From contig UEGQ01000010.1 in assembly GCA_900466005.1 (NCBI GenBank), positions 62,001 to 126,000 on the forward strand: DNA of 64,000 nt. The letters run 5' to 3'. The position numbers and the translations under genes are program-made. This stretch comes from Hyphomicrobiales bacterium. Its GTDB lineage: Bacteria > Pseudomonadota > Alphaproteobacteria > Rhizobiales > Rhizobiaceae. This document shows, piece by piece, positions 18,618 through 27,241 of the stretch (position 1 is the first letter of the stretch; every line of letters starts with the position of its first letter). The notes beneath the pieces were generated by a model. That model was not told where the DNA came from, searched no databases, and saw only the letters and a program-made list of their open reading frames with translations.

Positions 18618-19350
18618 GAGAACCACGGCGGGCCGCACCAAGTTCGTCGTCAGCCTCGTCCTGCTGGTCGTCGCGCTCTCCGTGCTCGTCTCGCTCGGCA
18701 CCTGGCAGGTCCGGCGCCTCCACTGGAAGGAGGCGCTGATCGCCGACATAGAGGCGCGTCGTACACAACCGCCGGCGCCGTTGTCCGAGATCGAGGCACT
18801 GGCTGCGCGCGGCGCGGACTTCGAGTACCGCCCGGTCCGCGTCGAAGGCCGCTTCCTGAACGACAGGGAGCGCCATTTCTTCGCGACGTTCGGCGGGCGC
18901 ACCGGCTACTACGTCTACACCCCCTTCGAACTCGACGACGGCCGCTTCCTCTTCGTCAATCGCGGGTTCATTCCCTACGAGATGAAGGACCCGGCAAGCC
19001 GCCGCGAAGGCCTGCCGGAAGGCCGCCAGACGGTGACCGGGCTCGCCCGGGCGCGCCTTGCCGGCAAACCGTCCTGGGTGGTGCCCGAGAACGACGTCGC
19101 CGGCGACATCTTCTATTGGAAGGATCTTTCTGCCATGGCCGCCAGCGCCGGGCTCGCCGAACAGAACGTCGTCCAGTTCTTCGTCGATGCGGATGCGACG
19201 CCCGTCGCCGGCGGCTGGCCCAAGGGCGGGGTGACGCAGATCGATCTGCCGAACGACCACCTGCAGTATGCGATCACCTGGTACGGCCTCGCCGTCGTGC
19301 TGCTGGTGATCTCGATCACCGCCTTCCTGCGCGGCAGGAAGCCGGAATAA
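18610..19350 (+). CDS. SURF1-family cytochrome oxidase assembly protein
   Basis: SURF1 (Shy1) helps insert heme A into subunit I. The 246-aa protein has two transmembrane helices at its ends (about 12-32 and 218-238) around a periplasmic domain. Conserved segments include LGTWQVRRLHWKE, VRVEGRFLN, VNRGFIPYE and the C-terminal NDHLQYAITWYGLA. GTG 18610 overlaps the end of the DUF983 gene. Confidence 0.93.
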   Translation: MAERTTAGRTKFVVSLVLLVVALSVLVSLGTWQVRRLHWKEALIADIEARRTQPPAPLSEIEALAARGADFEYRPVRVEGRFLNDRERHFFATFGGRTGYYVYTPFELDDGRFLFVNRGFIPYEMKDPASRREGLPEGRQTVTGLARARLAGKPSWVVPENDVAGDIFYWKDLSAMAASAGLAEQNVVQFFVDADATPVAGGWPKGGVTQIDLPNDHLQYAITWYGLAVVLLVISITAFLRGRKPE

Positions 19351-19429
19351 CCGCGGTAAGGGCGGGTGTTTTCCTCCCGCCGACATCGCATGATAGAAAA
19401 CGAAGCCATATTGGCTGGAGGGGGAACCG

Positions 19430-19795
19430 ATGAAACTGCTCGCTGATCTGCTCACCGCGCTGGTTGCGCTCGAACATCTCTGGATTCTGGTGCTGGAGAT
19501 GTTTCTCTGGACGAAGCCGACCGGCCTCAAGGCCTTCGGCATGAAGCCGCAGCAGGCGGAGGCGACCAAGGTGCTCGCCGCCAACCAGGGGCTCTACAAC
19601 GGCTTCCTCGCGCTCGGGCTCGGATGGGCGCTCGTCCAGCCGGTTCCGGAATTCGCCTTCCAGCTCAAGCTCTTTTTCCTTGGCTGCGTCTTCGTTGCTG
19701 GCCTATATGGAAGCGCGACGGCGTCGCGGCGCATTCTCTACATCCAGGCGCTGCCGGCCGTCCTCGCCCTGATCCTGGTTCTCTTGGCTGGCTGA
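19430..19795 (+). CDS. DUF1304 small membrane protein
   Basis: A 121-aa protein with four predicted helices and the DUF1304 pattern ([15 protein letters not shown] near the N terminus, [13 protein letters not shown] in the middle, [20 protein letters not shown] near the end). Function unknown. GGAGGGGGAACCG gives a strong ribosome site. Its TGA overlaps the ATG of ispH by one base, so the two are co-translated. Confidence 0.85.
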   Translation: MKLLADLLTALVALEHLWILVLEMFLWTKPTGLKAFGMKPQQAEATKVLAANQGLYNGFLALGLGWALVQPVPEFAFQLKLFFLGCVFVAGLYGSATASRRILYIQALPAVLALILVLLAG

Positions 19796-20802
19796 TGACG
19801 AACACGACCCCGACCCGACCGAAACTGACGATAAGGCTCTGCGGGCCGCGCGGCTTCTGCGCCGGGGTCGACCGCGCCATCCAGATCGTCGTGCTTGCGC
19901 TGAAAGGGTATGGCGCCCCGGTCTATGTGCGCCACGAGATCGTCCACAACCGCTACGTGGTCGAGGGGCTGGAGGCCAAGGGCGCCATCTTTGTCGAGGA
20001 ACTCGACGAGATCCCCGAGGAGCATCGCGCCCAGCCGGTCGTCTTCTCCGCCCACGGCGTGCCGAAATCGGTGCCGGCAGATGCCAAGGCGCGCAACCTC
20101 TTCTATCTCGACGCCACCTGTCCGCTGGTCTCGAAGGTCCACAAGCAGGCGATGCGCCACCAGCGGCTCGGCCGCCACGTCGTCCTGATCGGCCATGCCG
20201 GCCATCCGGAGGTGATCGGCACCATGGGGCAGTTGCCGGAGGGCAGCGTCTCTCTGATCGAGACGGTCGAGGACGCCGCCGCCTACGAGCCGGTAGATCC
20301 CGACAATCTCGGCTACGTCACCCAGACGACGCTCTCGGTCGACGACACCGAAGGCGTGATCGCCAAGCTCAAGGAGCGCTTCCCCAACCTTGCCGACCCG
20401 GCCGCGGATTCGATCTGCTACGCCACGACGAACCGCCAGGAGGCGGTCAAGCAGGCGGCGCCCGGCTGCGATCTCTTCCTGATCGTTGGCGCGCCGAACT
20501 CGTCCAATTCGAAGCGTCTCGTCGAGGTGGCGCTGAAGGCGGGCGCGAGGCAGTCGCTGCTCGTGCAGCGCGCCTCGGAAATCGATTGGGATGCGATCGG
20601 GACGATCGGTACGCTTGGGCTTTCGGCCGGTGCCTCGGCGCCGGAGGTGATCGTCAACGAGATCATCGAGGCCTTCAAGGAACGCTACGACACGACGGTG
20701 GAACTCGCCGAATTCTCGGTCGAGAACGAGCACTTCCTCGTCAACCGCGAACTGCGGTCGATCGAACTCACCCACGACGACATGGCCTGGGTGAACGGCT
20801 GA
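19795..20802 (+). CDS. ispH: 4-hydroxy-3-methylbut-2-enyl diphosphate reductase
   Basis: IspH (LytB) makes IPP and DMAPP in the last step of the MEP isoprenoid pathway. The 335-aa protein has the three Fe-S cluster Cys at 22 (RGFCAGV), 109 (DATCPLV) and 208 (ICYATTNRQ), plus the conserved [15 protein letters not shown] and [10 protein letters not shown] segments that supply substrate-binding His residues. ATG 19795 overlaps the previous stop. Confidence 0.96.
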   Translation: MTNTTPTRPKLTIRLCGPRGFCAGVDRAIQIVVLALKGYGAPVYVRHEIVHNRYVVEGLEAKGAIFVEELDEIPEEHRAQPVVFSAHGVPKSVPADAKARNLFYLDATCPLVSKVHKQAMRHQRLGRHVVLIGHAGHPEVIGTMGQLPEGSVSLIETVEDAAAYEPVDPDNLGYVTQTTLSVDDTEGVIAKLKERFPNLADPAADSICYATTNRQEAVKQAAPGCDLFLIVGAPNSSNSKRLVEVALKAGARQSLLVQRASEIDWDAIGTIGTLGLSAGASAPEVIVNEIIEAFKERYDTTVELAEFSVENEHFLVNRELRSIELTHDDMAWVNG

Positions 20803-20803
20803 G

Positions 20804-21487
20804 ATGCCCTTGCCGAAAGAGGGAGACAACGCTTTCGATGTAACGGTGTTGCAGCCGGCGTCGGCGAGCCGATGCGTTCTTTTCGCCGCGGGCCGCGGTG
20901 GAAACCCCCTGCGGCATTCGGGACTTCTGCAGACCCTTGCCGACGAGGGGATGCTGGTCATCGCGCCTCATTTCGACATGCTGGCATCCAACGTTCCGAC
21001 CCGGGCCGAGCTGTCGGAGCGGATGCGAAGGCTTTCGCTGGCTGCAGCTCGACATTGCCCGCCCGGACTGCCGGTCGCAGGCTTGGGGCACTCGATCGGA
21101 ACGGTGGCGCTGCTGCTGCTTGCCGGAGCCGAAGCCGATACGCTGGCGGGAGAGCGGGTGAGGGCCGTGCCTGGGTGTTCGATCGACCGGCTGGCGCTGC
21201 TGGCACCGCCGACCGATTTCTTCAGGCGGCCCGGTTCGCTGGCGTCCTTGAAGGTGCCTGTTCAGGTCTGGGTGGGTGACAGGGATACGATCACGCCGCC
21301 GGCACAGGCCACGTTTCTGAGGGAAGCGATCGATGGTGCGATCCCGGTCGATATTCGCGTGGTCGAAGGTGCCGGACACTTCACCTTCATGAACAAGCTG
21401 CCGCCGCATGTCACCGACACGCATGCCGATCGCGAGGGTTTCCTGCGATCGCTGGCGGACGAACTCCGCGGATTTCTGGCTGTCTGA
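20804..21487 (+). CDS. Alpha/beta-hydrolase family protein (dienelactone-hydrolase-like)
   Basis: A 227-aa protein with an alpha/beta-hydrolase layout: nucleophile elbow GHSIG (Ser near residue 97), an acidic residue in WVGDRDTITPP and the late His in GAGHFTFMN. Substrate unknown. ATG 20804 lies one base after the ispH stop, so it belongs to the same transcript. Confidence 0.75.
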   Translation: MPLPKEGDNAFDVTVLQPASASRCVLFAAGRGGNPLRHSGLLQTLADEGMLVIAPHFDMLASNVPTRAELSERMRRLSLAAARHCPPGLPVAGLGHSIGTVALLLLAGAEADTLAGERVRAVPGCSIDRLALLAPPTDFFRRPGSLASLKVPVQVWVGDRDTITPPAQATFLREAIDGAIPVDIRVVEGAGHFTFMNKLPPHVTDTHADREGFLRSLADELRGFLAV

Positions 21488-21590
21488 GGATGGTCGCCGC
21501 CGTCCGGTGCCGGCGTGATGTGCCCGTGCACCGGCTCCCGTTTCGCAAAGGGGAGCAGGCCCGCTCGGCAATGCCGGTCTCCCGCAATCC

Positions 21591-21815
21591 TCAGGAGTGG
21601 TGAGGGGTGGCCTTGCGCGTCTTGCTCGTCTGAGTTTTCGCCGGCTGGATCTGCACGGGCTGTGCCATCCGCAACGCGCGCAGCGTCTCGGTCTTCTTTT
21701 CGCGCGCCTGGGCTTCCGCGGCGAGAATGTCGCGCGCGGTCGCGTCGGTCTGTTCCGCCTTCTCCTGCGCGGACATTTTCTTGGGCTTGAAGAATGCGTC
21801 CTTGGTCGCAACCAT
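21591..21815 (-). CDS. Small basic hypothetical protein
   Basis: A 74-aa soluble protein rich in Lys, Ala, Thr and Gln, with a predicted helical middle (AQEKAEQTDATARDILAAEA). No known domain recognised. It sits 64 bases downstream of rpsU on the same strand, and similarly sized proteins at this place would support it as a real gene. ATG at 21815. Confidence 0.5.
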   Translation of the reverse strand: MVATKDAFFKPKKMSAQEKAEQTDATARDILAAEAQAREKKTETLRALRMAQPVQIQPAKTQTSKTRKATPHHS

Positions 21816-21879
21816 GTCTTACTCCCTGGCTGGAGGGCAAATTGCGGCCGCGTGCGGCCGCCCAGCGACGTTCGAGCGC

Positions 21880-22119
21880 TTAGCGCGCTCGCACGACCTT
21901 CTTCTTCGGAGCAGGCAGCAGGCCTTCGCGCTGCGCTTTCTTCCGGGCAAGCTTGCGAACTCTGCGAATGGCGTCAGCCTTTTCCCTTGCGCGCTTCTCC
22001 GACGGCTTTTCATAAGCGCTACGGGCGCGCATCTCCCGGAAGAGGCCTTCCCGCTGCATCTTCTTCTTCAGCACCCGAAGTGCCTGTTCGACATTGTTGT
22101 CCCTGACGAGTACCTGCAA
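21880..22119 (-). CDS. rpsU: 30S ribosomal protein S21
   Basis: bS21 of the small ribosomal subunit, 79 aa, with the family start [18 protein letters not shown] and the long basic helical tail. The best start is TTG at 22119, six bases after AAGGAG; the ATG five bases upstream is out of frame. A TTG start on a ribosomal protein gene suggests weak or regulated initiation. Confidence 0.93.
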   Translation of the reverse strand: MQVLVRDNNVEQALRVLKKKMQREGLFREMRARSAYEKPSEKRAREKADAIRRVRKLARKKAQREGLLPAPKKKVVRAR

Positions 22120-22146
22120 AACATCTCCTTACGCCGCATGCGGCTG

Positions 22147-22434
22147 TTATTTTCTGGTCCTGATCGAACCCGGGTTGATCCATCTGCCCTCAACGGCGGA
22201 GGACGCGGAAGGCGCGGTGCCCTGCGGACAAGCCGGCGTTTCCGTTCTGTCGACGTCGGCCTCCGTGATGTGCCGGGCGAAGCATTCGTCGCTGAACTGA
22301 ACGCGATACTGGGCGAGCCCCTGCGCCTCCGGAAGGACGGCGCTGATGCTGCAGCTTCGGTAACGTTCATCCTTGCGGAAAACGCCCCGCTTCAAGACGA
22401 CGGTGTCGCCGGCGCGATAAGCATGTTTGCCCAT
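22147..22434 (-). CDS. Hypothetical protein, 95 aa
   Basis: No domain recognised. The protein begins MGKHAYRAGDTVVLKRG, resembling a small beta-barrel or SH3-like start, and carries Cys at three places. ATG 22434 is chosen because AAGGA lies six bases upstream and a terminator of the preceding cold-shock gene occupies 22455-22486, which rules out the longer reading. It lies between the cold-shock gene and rpsU, all on the minus strand. Confidence 0.6.
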   Translation of the reverse strand: MGKHAYRAGDTVVLKRGVFRKDERYRSCSISAVLPEAQGLAQYRVQFSDECFARHITEADVDRTETPACPQGTAPSASSAVEGRWINPGSIRTRK

Positions 22435-22454
22435 CAAGCTTCCTTCGTCGGTCG

Positions 22455-22486
22455 AAAAAACAAAAGGCCGGGTTTGATCCCGACCT
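22455..22486 (-). terminator. Rho-independent terminator of the cold-shock gene
   Basis: Read leftward: stem AGGTCGGG/CCCGGCCT (22486-22479 with 22472-22465, one G-T wobble), loop ATCAAA, then TTTTGTTTTTT (22465-22455). Confidence 0.8.
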
Positions 22487-22545
22487 TCCACTTCATTGCC
22501 CCGGCGTGCCAGTACATCCGTGGTCACGCGGACAATGAGAAATCC

Positions 22546-22755
22546 TCAGGCAGCCTGCAGATTGTCTGCAGAGCTCTTGCCGGACCGCTTGTCCTGCACG
22601 ATGTCGTAGCTGATCTTCTGGCCTTCGGTGAGGCCGCGCAGACCGGCGCGTTCGACAGCGGAAACATGGACGAAAACGTCCTGGGAGCCGTTGTCCGGCT
22701 GAATGAATCCAAAGCCCTTAGTGCTGTTGAACCACTTTACTGTACCTGTATTCAT
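22546..22755 (-). CDS. Cold-shock protein (CspA family)
   Basis: A 69-aa single cold-shock domain with RNP1 (KGFGFIQ) and RNP2 (VFVHVSAV) motifs. It binds single-stranded RNA or DNA and probably acts as an RNA chaperone. ATG 22755 follows AAAGGA. The gene has its own promoter about 125 bases upstream, leaving a long leader as in temperature-controlled csp genes, and its own terminator. Confidence 0.93.
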   Translation of the reverse strand: MNTGTVKWFNSTKGFGFIQPDNGSQDVFVHVSAVERAGLRGLTEGQKISYDIVQDKRSGKSSADNLQAA

Positions 22756-23159
22756 GACAATTCCTTTCAATCGCATGTGGGCCCGGCCGGATGGCCGATC
22801 TGATAAATCGACGATGAAGGGAAATCTGAAAGGGCAGAGAAGCCCTGTACAAAAGTCGCTAGCAAGGTGCGATAGCGCTAAGATATGGCTTTCCTGAAAA
22901 AATACAAGGGCTTTTCCGAATTTCTATCACGCTTCTTCTTTCCTGAACCCCTGAGAAGTGCTGGATTTTCGTATGAATGGCGGAAATTGTATCAACGTTT
23001 TCAATGGAAGTTCATGAACACGATTTTGTCGTGCCTGCGCATTTTTCCAGCTGCGATACCAGCGCCTTCAATTCCTGTGCCCCGACCCGCCGCAGGGCTG
23101 GTGCTCGCCATCCGCCCGCTGTATGCCTTCACGAAGCACCGACAAACCGACGACGGATC
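22756..23159. other. Divergent intergenic region csp / thrB
   Basis: A 404-base region. The left part holds the csp leader with a small hairpin (22831-22846) and the leftward csp promoter (22880-22908). The right part (about 22930-23159), which must hold the thrB promoter, shows no element I can name. Open frames through it have no protein-like features. Confidence 0.55.
22880..22908 (-). promoter_or_regulatory. Sigma-70 type promoter of the cold-shock gene
   Basis: Leftward -35 CTTGTA (22908-22903), 17-base spacer, -10 TATCTT (22885-22880). This fits the rhizobial housekeeping consensus CTTGAC-N17-CTATAT. A start near 22873 predicts a leader of about 118 bases. Confidence 0.6.
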
Positions 23160-24128
23160 ATGGCAGTCTATACCGACATCAACGAGGTCGATCTCAAGGC
23201 CTTCCTGCGGCAGTACGACGCCGGCGAACTTATGTCCTACAAGGGCATCGCCGAGGGCGTGGAAAATTCCAACTTCCTGCTGCACACAACCGCCGGCTCG
23301 CTGATCCTGACGCTCTACGAAAAGCGGGTGGAGAAATCCGATCTGCCGTTCTTCCTCGGCCTGATGCACCATCTCTCCTCGCGTGGCGTCAATTGCCCGC
23401 TGCCGCTGCCGCGCCATGACGGCGCGCTGCTCGGCGAATTGTCCGGCCGTCCGGCGGCCCTCATCACCTTCCTCGAAGGCATGTGGCTGAGAAAGCCCGA
23501 GCCCGCCCATTGCCGCGAGGTCGGCAAGGCGCTCGCCGAGATGCATATCGCGTCGGAAGGCTTCGCGCTTCGCCGGCCGAATGCGCTCTCCCTCGACGGC
23601 TGGAAGGCGCTGTGGTCGAAATCCGCTGGTCGGGCCGACGAGGTGCTGAGCGGGCTCGAAGCGGAGATCGGCGGCGAACTCGCGTTCCTCGAAGGCCATT
23701 GGCCGAAGGAGCTGCCGGAGGGGGTCATCCATGCCGACCTCTTCCCGGACAATGTCTTCTTCCTCGGCGACCAGCTTTCCGGCCTCATCGACTTCTACTT
23801 CGCCTGCAACGACATGCTCGCTTATGACGTGTCGATCTGCCTGAACGCATGGTGCTTCGAGAAGGACGGCTCCTACAACATCACCAAGGGCATGGCGCTG
23901 CTCGACGGCTACAATGCGGTGCGTCCGCTGAGCGCGGCGGAAATCGCCGCCCTGCCGGTGCTCGCGCGCGGCTCGGCGCTGCGCTTCTTCCTGACGCGCC
24001 TCTACGACTGGCTGACGACGCCCGAAGGCGCGCTCGTCGTCAAGAAGGACCCGATCGAATATCTGCGGAAGCTGCGCTTCCATCGCCAGGTGGTGTCTGC
24101 CGCCGAATACGGGCTCGCAATCGCATGA
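23160..24128 (+). CDS. thrB: Homoserine kinase (ThrB type II, APH fold)
   Basis: Phosphorylates homoserine on the way to threonine. The 322-aa protein is the kinase-like (APH/choline-kinase fold) form used by many alpha- and gammaproteobacteria, not the GHMP type: it has [13 protein letters not shown] (Brenner-type catalytic loop) and [12 protein letters not shown] (DFG-like metal site). ATG 23160 starts MAVYTDI; the upstream ribosome site is weak. The stop overlaps the rnhA start (ATGA). Confidence 0.93.
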   Translation: MAVYTDINEVDLKAFLRQYDAGELMSYKGIAEGVENSNFLLHTTAGSLILTLYEKRVEKSDLPFFLGLMHHLSSRGVNCPLPLPRHDGALLGELSGRPAALITFLEGMWLRKPEPAHCREVGKALAEMHIASEGFALRRPNALSLDGWKALWSKSAGRADEVLSGLEAEIGGELAFLEGHWPKELPEGVIHADLFPDNVFFLGDQLSGLIDFYFACNDMLAYDVSICLNAWCFEKDGSYNITKGMALLDGYNAVRPLSAAEIAALPVLARGSALRFFLTRLYDWLTTPEGALVVKKDPIEYLRKLRFHRQVVSAAEYGLAIA

Positions 24129-24568
24129 AGCATGTCGAGATATTCACCGACGGCGCCTGCTCCGGCAATCCCGGCCCCGGCGGCTGGGGCGCGGTCCTGC
24201 GCTACAACGGCGTCGAGAAGGAACTGAACGGCGGCGAGGCGGAGACGACCAACAACCGCATGGAGCTGATGGCGGCGATCAGTGCGCTGAACGCGCTCAA
24301 GTCGGCCTGTGAGGTCGACCTCCACACCGACAGCAAATACGTGATGGACGGCATCTCCAAGTGGATCTTCGGCTGGCGCAAGAACGGCTGGAAGACCGCC
24401 GACAAGAAGCCGGTGAAGAATGCCGAGCTCTGGCAGGCGCTGGAGGAGGCGCGGAGCCGCCACAAGGTGACCTGGCACTGGGTCAAGGGCCATGCCGGCC
24501 ATCCGGAAAACGAGCGCGCCGACGAACTGGCCCGCCTCGGCATGGAGCCCTTCAAGAAGGGGCGCTGA
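24125..24568 (+). CDS. rnhA: Ribonuclease HI
   Basis: Degrades RNA in RNA-DNA hybrids. The 147-aa protein has the acidic active-site set: Asp9 (FTDGAC), Glu47 (NNRMELMA), Asp69 (HTDSKYV) and a late Asp in [15 protein letters not shown], with the basic handle [19 protein letters not shown] 24125 overlaps the thrB stop by four bases, so both are cotranscribed. Confidence 0.96.
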   Translation: MKHVEIFTDGACSGNPGPGGWGAVLRYNGVEKELNGGEAETTNNRMELMAAISALNALKSACEVDLHTDSKYVMDGISKWIFGWRKNGWKTADKKPVKNAELWQALEEARSRHKVTWHWVKGHAGHPENERADELARLGMEPFKKGR

Positions 24569-24682
24569 ACCCGCGGGCGCTTTGCCGCCATCCACGGCTT
24601 TCTCCGGCCGCGGTGATTTGGCGGCTTGTCAAAGCCCGAGCCGCCCCTATTGTTTGCCTGACGTGACGGAGGGGAGGTCAGC

Positions 24683-24991
24683 ATGATCCGGCATTGTGTA
24701 TTCCTGCGCTTCAAGGCGGCCACGCAGGCGGCTGAAAAACAGGCGATCTATGCGGGCATTGCCGCGCTGAAGGACGTCATTCCGGGCATGACCGAAGTGG
24801 CCTGCGGGCCGAACATCTCGCCGGAAGGGCTCGACGGTGGATTCGTCGACGGCTTCATTGTCACCTTCGAGGATGCCCAGGTGCGGGACTATTACCTGCA
24901 GCATCCAGCACATGTCGAAGTCGCGGAGCGGATCGTGCGCGCGACCGACGGCGGGCTGTCGGGCGTCCTCGTCTTCGACATGGAGGTCTGA
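24683..24991 (+). CDS. Dabb-family (stress-responsive alpha/beta barrel) protein
   Basis: A 102-aa dimeric ferredoxin-like barrel of the Dabb family: MIRHCVFLRFK start, an internal alpha helix and the typical HPAHVEVAE near residue 75. The biochemical role is unknown. It has a strong GGAGGGGAGG ribosome site. Confidence 0.85.
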   Translation: MIRHCVFLRFKAATQAAEKQAIYAGIAALKDVIPGMTEVACGPNISPEGLDGGFVDGFIVTFEDAQVRDYYLQHPAHVEVAERIVRATDGGLSGVLVFDMEV

Positions 24992-25017
24992 CCACGCGGT
25001 AGGCGCGGTCGCCGCCC

Positions 25018-25521
25018 TCAGGTCGCCGGAACGGCGGTCAGCTGTTCGAGCATGGTCGCGGCGGAGGACACCGTCGCCTGGCCCCTTACTTCCTCTATGT
25101 TCAGCGTCTTGACCCTGCCGTCCTCGACCAGCATCGAATAACGCTTCGAGCGCACGCCGAGCCCGCCGGCCGAGAGATCGGCGTCGAGGCCGATCGCCTT
25201 GGTAAAGGAGGCGTCCCAGTCGGCGAGGAAGTGGATTTTGCCCATCCCGCCGGAAGCCTGCGCCCAGGCGCCCATCACGTGCCAGTCGTTGACCGAGATG
25301 ACGGCGATGTCGTCCACGCCGCGGGCGAGGATCGCGTCACGGTTTTCCAGATAGCCGGGCAGGTGGTTCAGCGAGCAGGTCGGCGTAAAGGCGCCCGGAA
25401 CACCGAAGACGACGACCCGCTTGCCCTTGAAGAGCGCGTCGGTGGTGATCTCGACAGGGCCGTCGTGCGTCTTTTCCGTGAAGGTCGCCGGGGGCAGTTT
25501 GTCTCCGATCGCAATCGTCAT
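25018..25521 (-). CDS. Peroxiredoxin, Prx5 subfamily
   Basis: A 167-aa thiol peroxidase that reduces peroxides. The peroxidatic Cys is in GAFTPTCSLNHLPGY, the characteristic Prx5 motif, and the conserved active-site Arg is about 80 residues later. It probably uses glutaredoxin or glutathione as reductant. ATG 25521. It follows the DsbD-N protein gene on the same strand by 65 bases. Confidence 0.92.
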   Translation of the reverse strand: MTIAIGDKLPPATFTEKTHDGPVEITTDALFKGKRVVVFGVPGAFTPTCSLNHLPGYLENRDAILARGVDDIAVISVNDWHVMGAWAQASGGMGKIHFLADWDASFTKAIGLDADLSAGGLGVRSKRYSMLVEDGRVKTLNIEEVRGQATVSSAATMLEQLTAVPAT

Positions 25522-25586
25522 TGGCTTCTCCTCTGAGGGGATCGTTGTGGCGGTATGGCGTGTTTCGCCGGGAATATAGATTGACG

Positions 25587-26426
25587 TCAGTCAAAGGCAA
25601 GGACGGTCTCGATCGCCCGTCCGCCGGCAATCACCAGCGCGTCCCAGCGCTTTCCGGCGATTGCGTAATTCTTCGGAAGTCGCCCGACGGGCACCTCGAT
25701 CACCGTCCTGCCGCCGGCCCCGGCGGCACGCGCGGAGGCGAAGAAGACATAACCGGAAGGGCCGGTGACGATCGCCTGCGCATCCTTCGCACCCTCGGGA
25801 AGCGCGACCTCCAGCGTCAGGCGTTTGAGGTCGGCGCTCATCGCATGTCGCTCGACCGCGAAATCGGATGTGGTCTTTCCGGGCAGGCTGGCAAGGGCGT
25901 CGGCCACGATTTTGGCCTCCTCGGCATCCGCCGCCTCGTTCGCCGGCAGATCGACGGTGAGCGCCGCCTGGAAGGGAATGCAGATGTTCTTGCAGAGGCC
26001 GATGAAGGCGGTCGTCTCCAGTTTCGCCTCGTTTCCCCCCGGCGGACCGGAAAGCGAAATCGGCAGCGCCACGGCATGGTCGTAGCCGATGTCGGTGAGA
26101 TCACCGGCGTCGATCCGCTTCGGTACGGGAAAGTCGATCCGGTCGAGCATGAAGCCGCTTGCGGGCGCCACCGTCACGGCGGGCGGCACGCCGCTGTCGC
26201 CCGGTTCCCGCCAGTAGGTGATCCAGCCAGGTTCCGGCTCGATCTGGAGCACGGCCTGGCGACGGCCTTCCGCATCGGCCGGCAGGACGACGAGCCGCAT
26301 GCGGCCGCCCTCGTTGAGTGCCCAGTCGCTCGATGCCGCGCGGGCAGGCAGCGTCGGTGCGAGCGCGACGGCAGGGAACGCCGCGATGACGGAGAGCAGG
26401 AGGCGGAAAAGACGGGGCGCGAACAT
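25587..26426 (-). CDS. DsbD N-terminal-domain (thiol:disulfide) periplasmic protein
   Basis: A 279-aa exported protein with a signal peptide (about 1-28, ending LPARAAS) and a DsbD-alpha-like immunoglobulin fold; GLCKNICIPF near residue 140 holds the CxxxC of the family. DsbD-alpha passes electrons to periplasmic partners, but here the membrane and thioredoxin parts are missing, so the partner must be elsewhere. ATG 26426 is divergent from the yqgE-like gene. Confidence 0.8.
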   Translation of the reverse strand: MFAPRLFRLLLSVIAAFPAVALAPTLPARAASSDWALNEGGRMRLVVLPADAEGRRQAVLQIEPEPGWITYWREPGDSGVPPAVTVAPASGFMLDRIDFPVPKRIDAGDLTDIGYDHAVALPISLSGPPGGNEAKLETTAFIGLCKNICIPFQAALTVDLPANEAADAEEAKIVADALASLPGKTTSDFAVERHAMSADLKRLTLEVALPEGAKDAQAIVTGPSGYVFFASARAAGAGGRTVIEVPVGRLPKNYAIAGKRWDALVIAGGRAIETVLAFD

Positions 26427-26590
26427 GTCACATGGACTTAGCGCCCATTTTGGGTCAATTCTAGTCACGCTCGATAGCCCGTGATCATTTTTGGTTGATA
26501 GATCGCGGCCGATGCCCCATCTTCTCATTAACGCATGTCGAAGACCGAGCGCGCGGCGCCGAAAGCCTCGTAGAGGCAGTTGGAGGTAGG

Positions 26591-27196
26591 ATGCCCTTCT
26601 CGTCTTTAACAAAGAACCGCGAGCGCAGCTATCTCGACGGGCAGCTGCTCATTGCCATGCCCGGCATGGCGGACGGCAATTTCTCCCGCTCGGTGGTCTA
26701 TGTCTGCGCCCACTCGCAGGCCGGTGCGATGGGCTTCATCATCAATCGCCCGCAGTCGCTGACCTTCGCCGACGTGCTGCTGCACCTCGACATGATTGAC
26801 CGTGCCGATGCCATCATGCTGCCGGAGCATGCCCGCGACTTTCCGATCCAGAGCGGCGGCCCGGTCGAGGTCGGCCGCGGCTTCGTCCTCCACACCGACG
26901 ACTATCTCAGCGACTCCAGCATTCCGGTCAGCGACGACATATCGCTGACGGCGACGCTGGACATCGTGCGGGCCATTTCCGACGGCCGCGGGCCGCGCCG
27001 GGCGACCATGCTGCTCGGCTATGCCGGATGGGGCGCGGGCCAGCTCGAACACGAGATCGCCAACAACGGCTGGCTCAATTGCCCGGCGACCGAGGACATC
27101 ATCTTCGATCGCGCGCTCGAAGGAAAATACGAGCGTGCACTCGCCCTGATGGGCGTCACGCCGGCCATGCTCTCGATCGACGCCGGCCACGCCTGA
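26591..27196 (+). CDS. YqgE/AlgH family protein (DUF179)
   Basis: A 201-aa cytosolic protein with DUF179 marks: [13 protein letters not shown] start, GFIINRP, GGPV and [12 protein letters not shown]. The exact role is unknown; the E. coli homologue YqgE is often encoded beside YqgF. GGAGG four bases before ATG 26591 fixes the start. Confidence 0.92.
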   Translation: MPFSSLTKNRERSYLDGQLLIAMPGMADGNFSRSVVYVCAHSQAGAMGFIINRPQSLTFADVLLHLDMIDRADAIMLPEHARDFPIQSGGPVEVGRGFVLHTDDYLSDSSIPVSDDISLTATLDIVRAISDGRGPRRATMLLGYAGWGAGQLEHEIANNGWLNCPATEDIIFDRALEGKYERALALMGVTPAMLSIDAGHA

Positions 27197-27241
27197 GGGG
27201 CAGGGGGGGCGTCCCCGCTGGCGCGTTAGTCCGCCTCGCCC

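Noticed and set aside
21850-21865. Tandem GCGGCCGC palindromes downstream of rpsU as a terminator
   Set aside because: There is no T tract on the minus strand and the match is two adjacent 8-bp palindromes that GC-rich DNA forms easily.
22885-23304. A possible small gene in the csp/thrB gap
   Set aside because: It overlaps the csp promoter and the true thrB start, has no ribosome site and shows no protein-like pattern.
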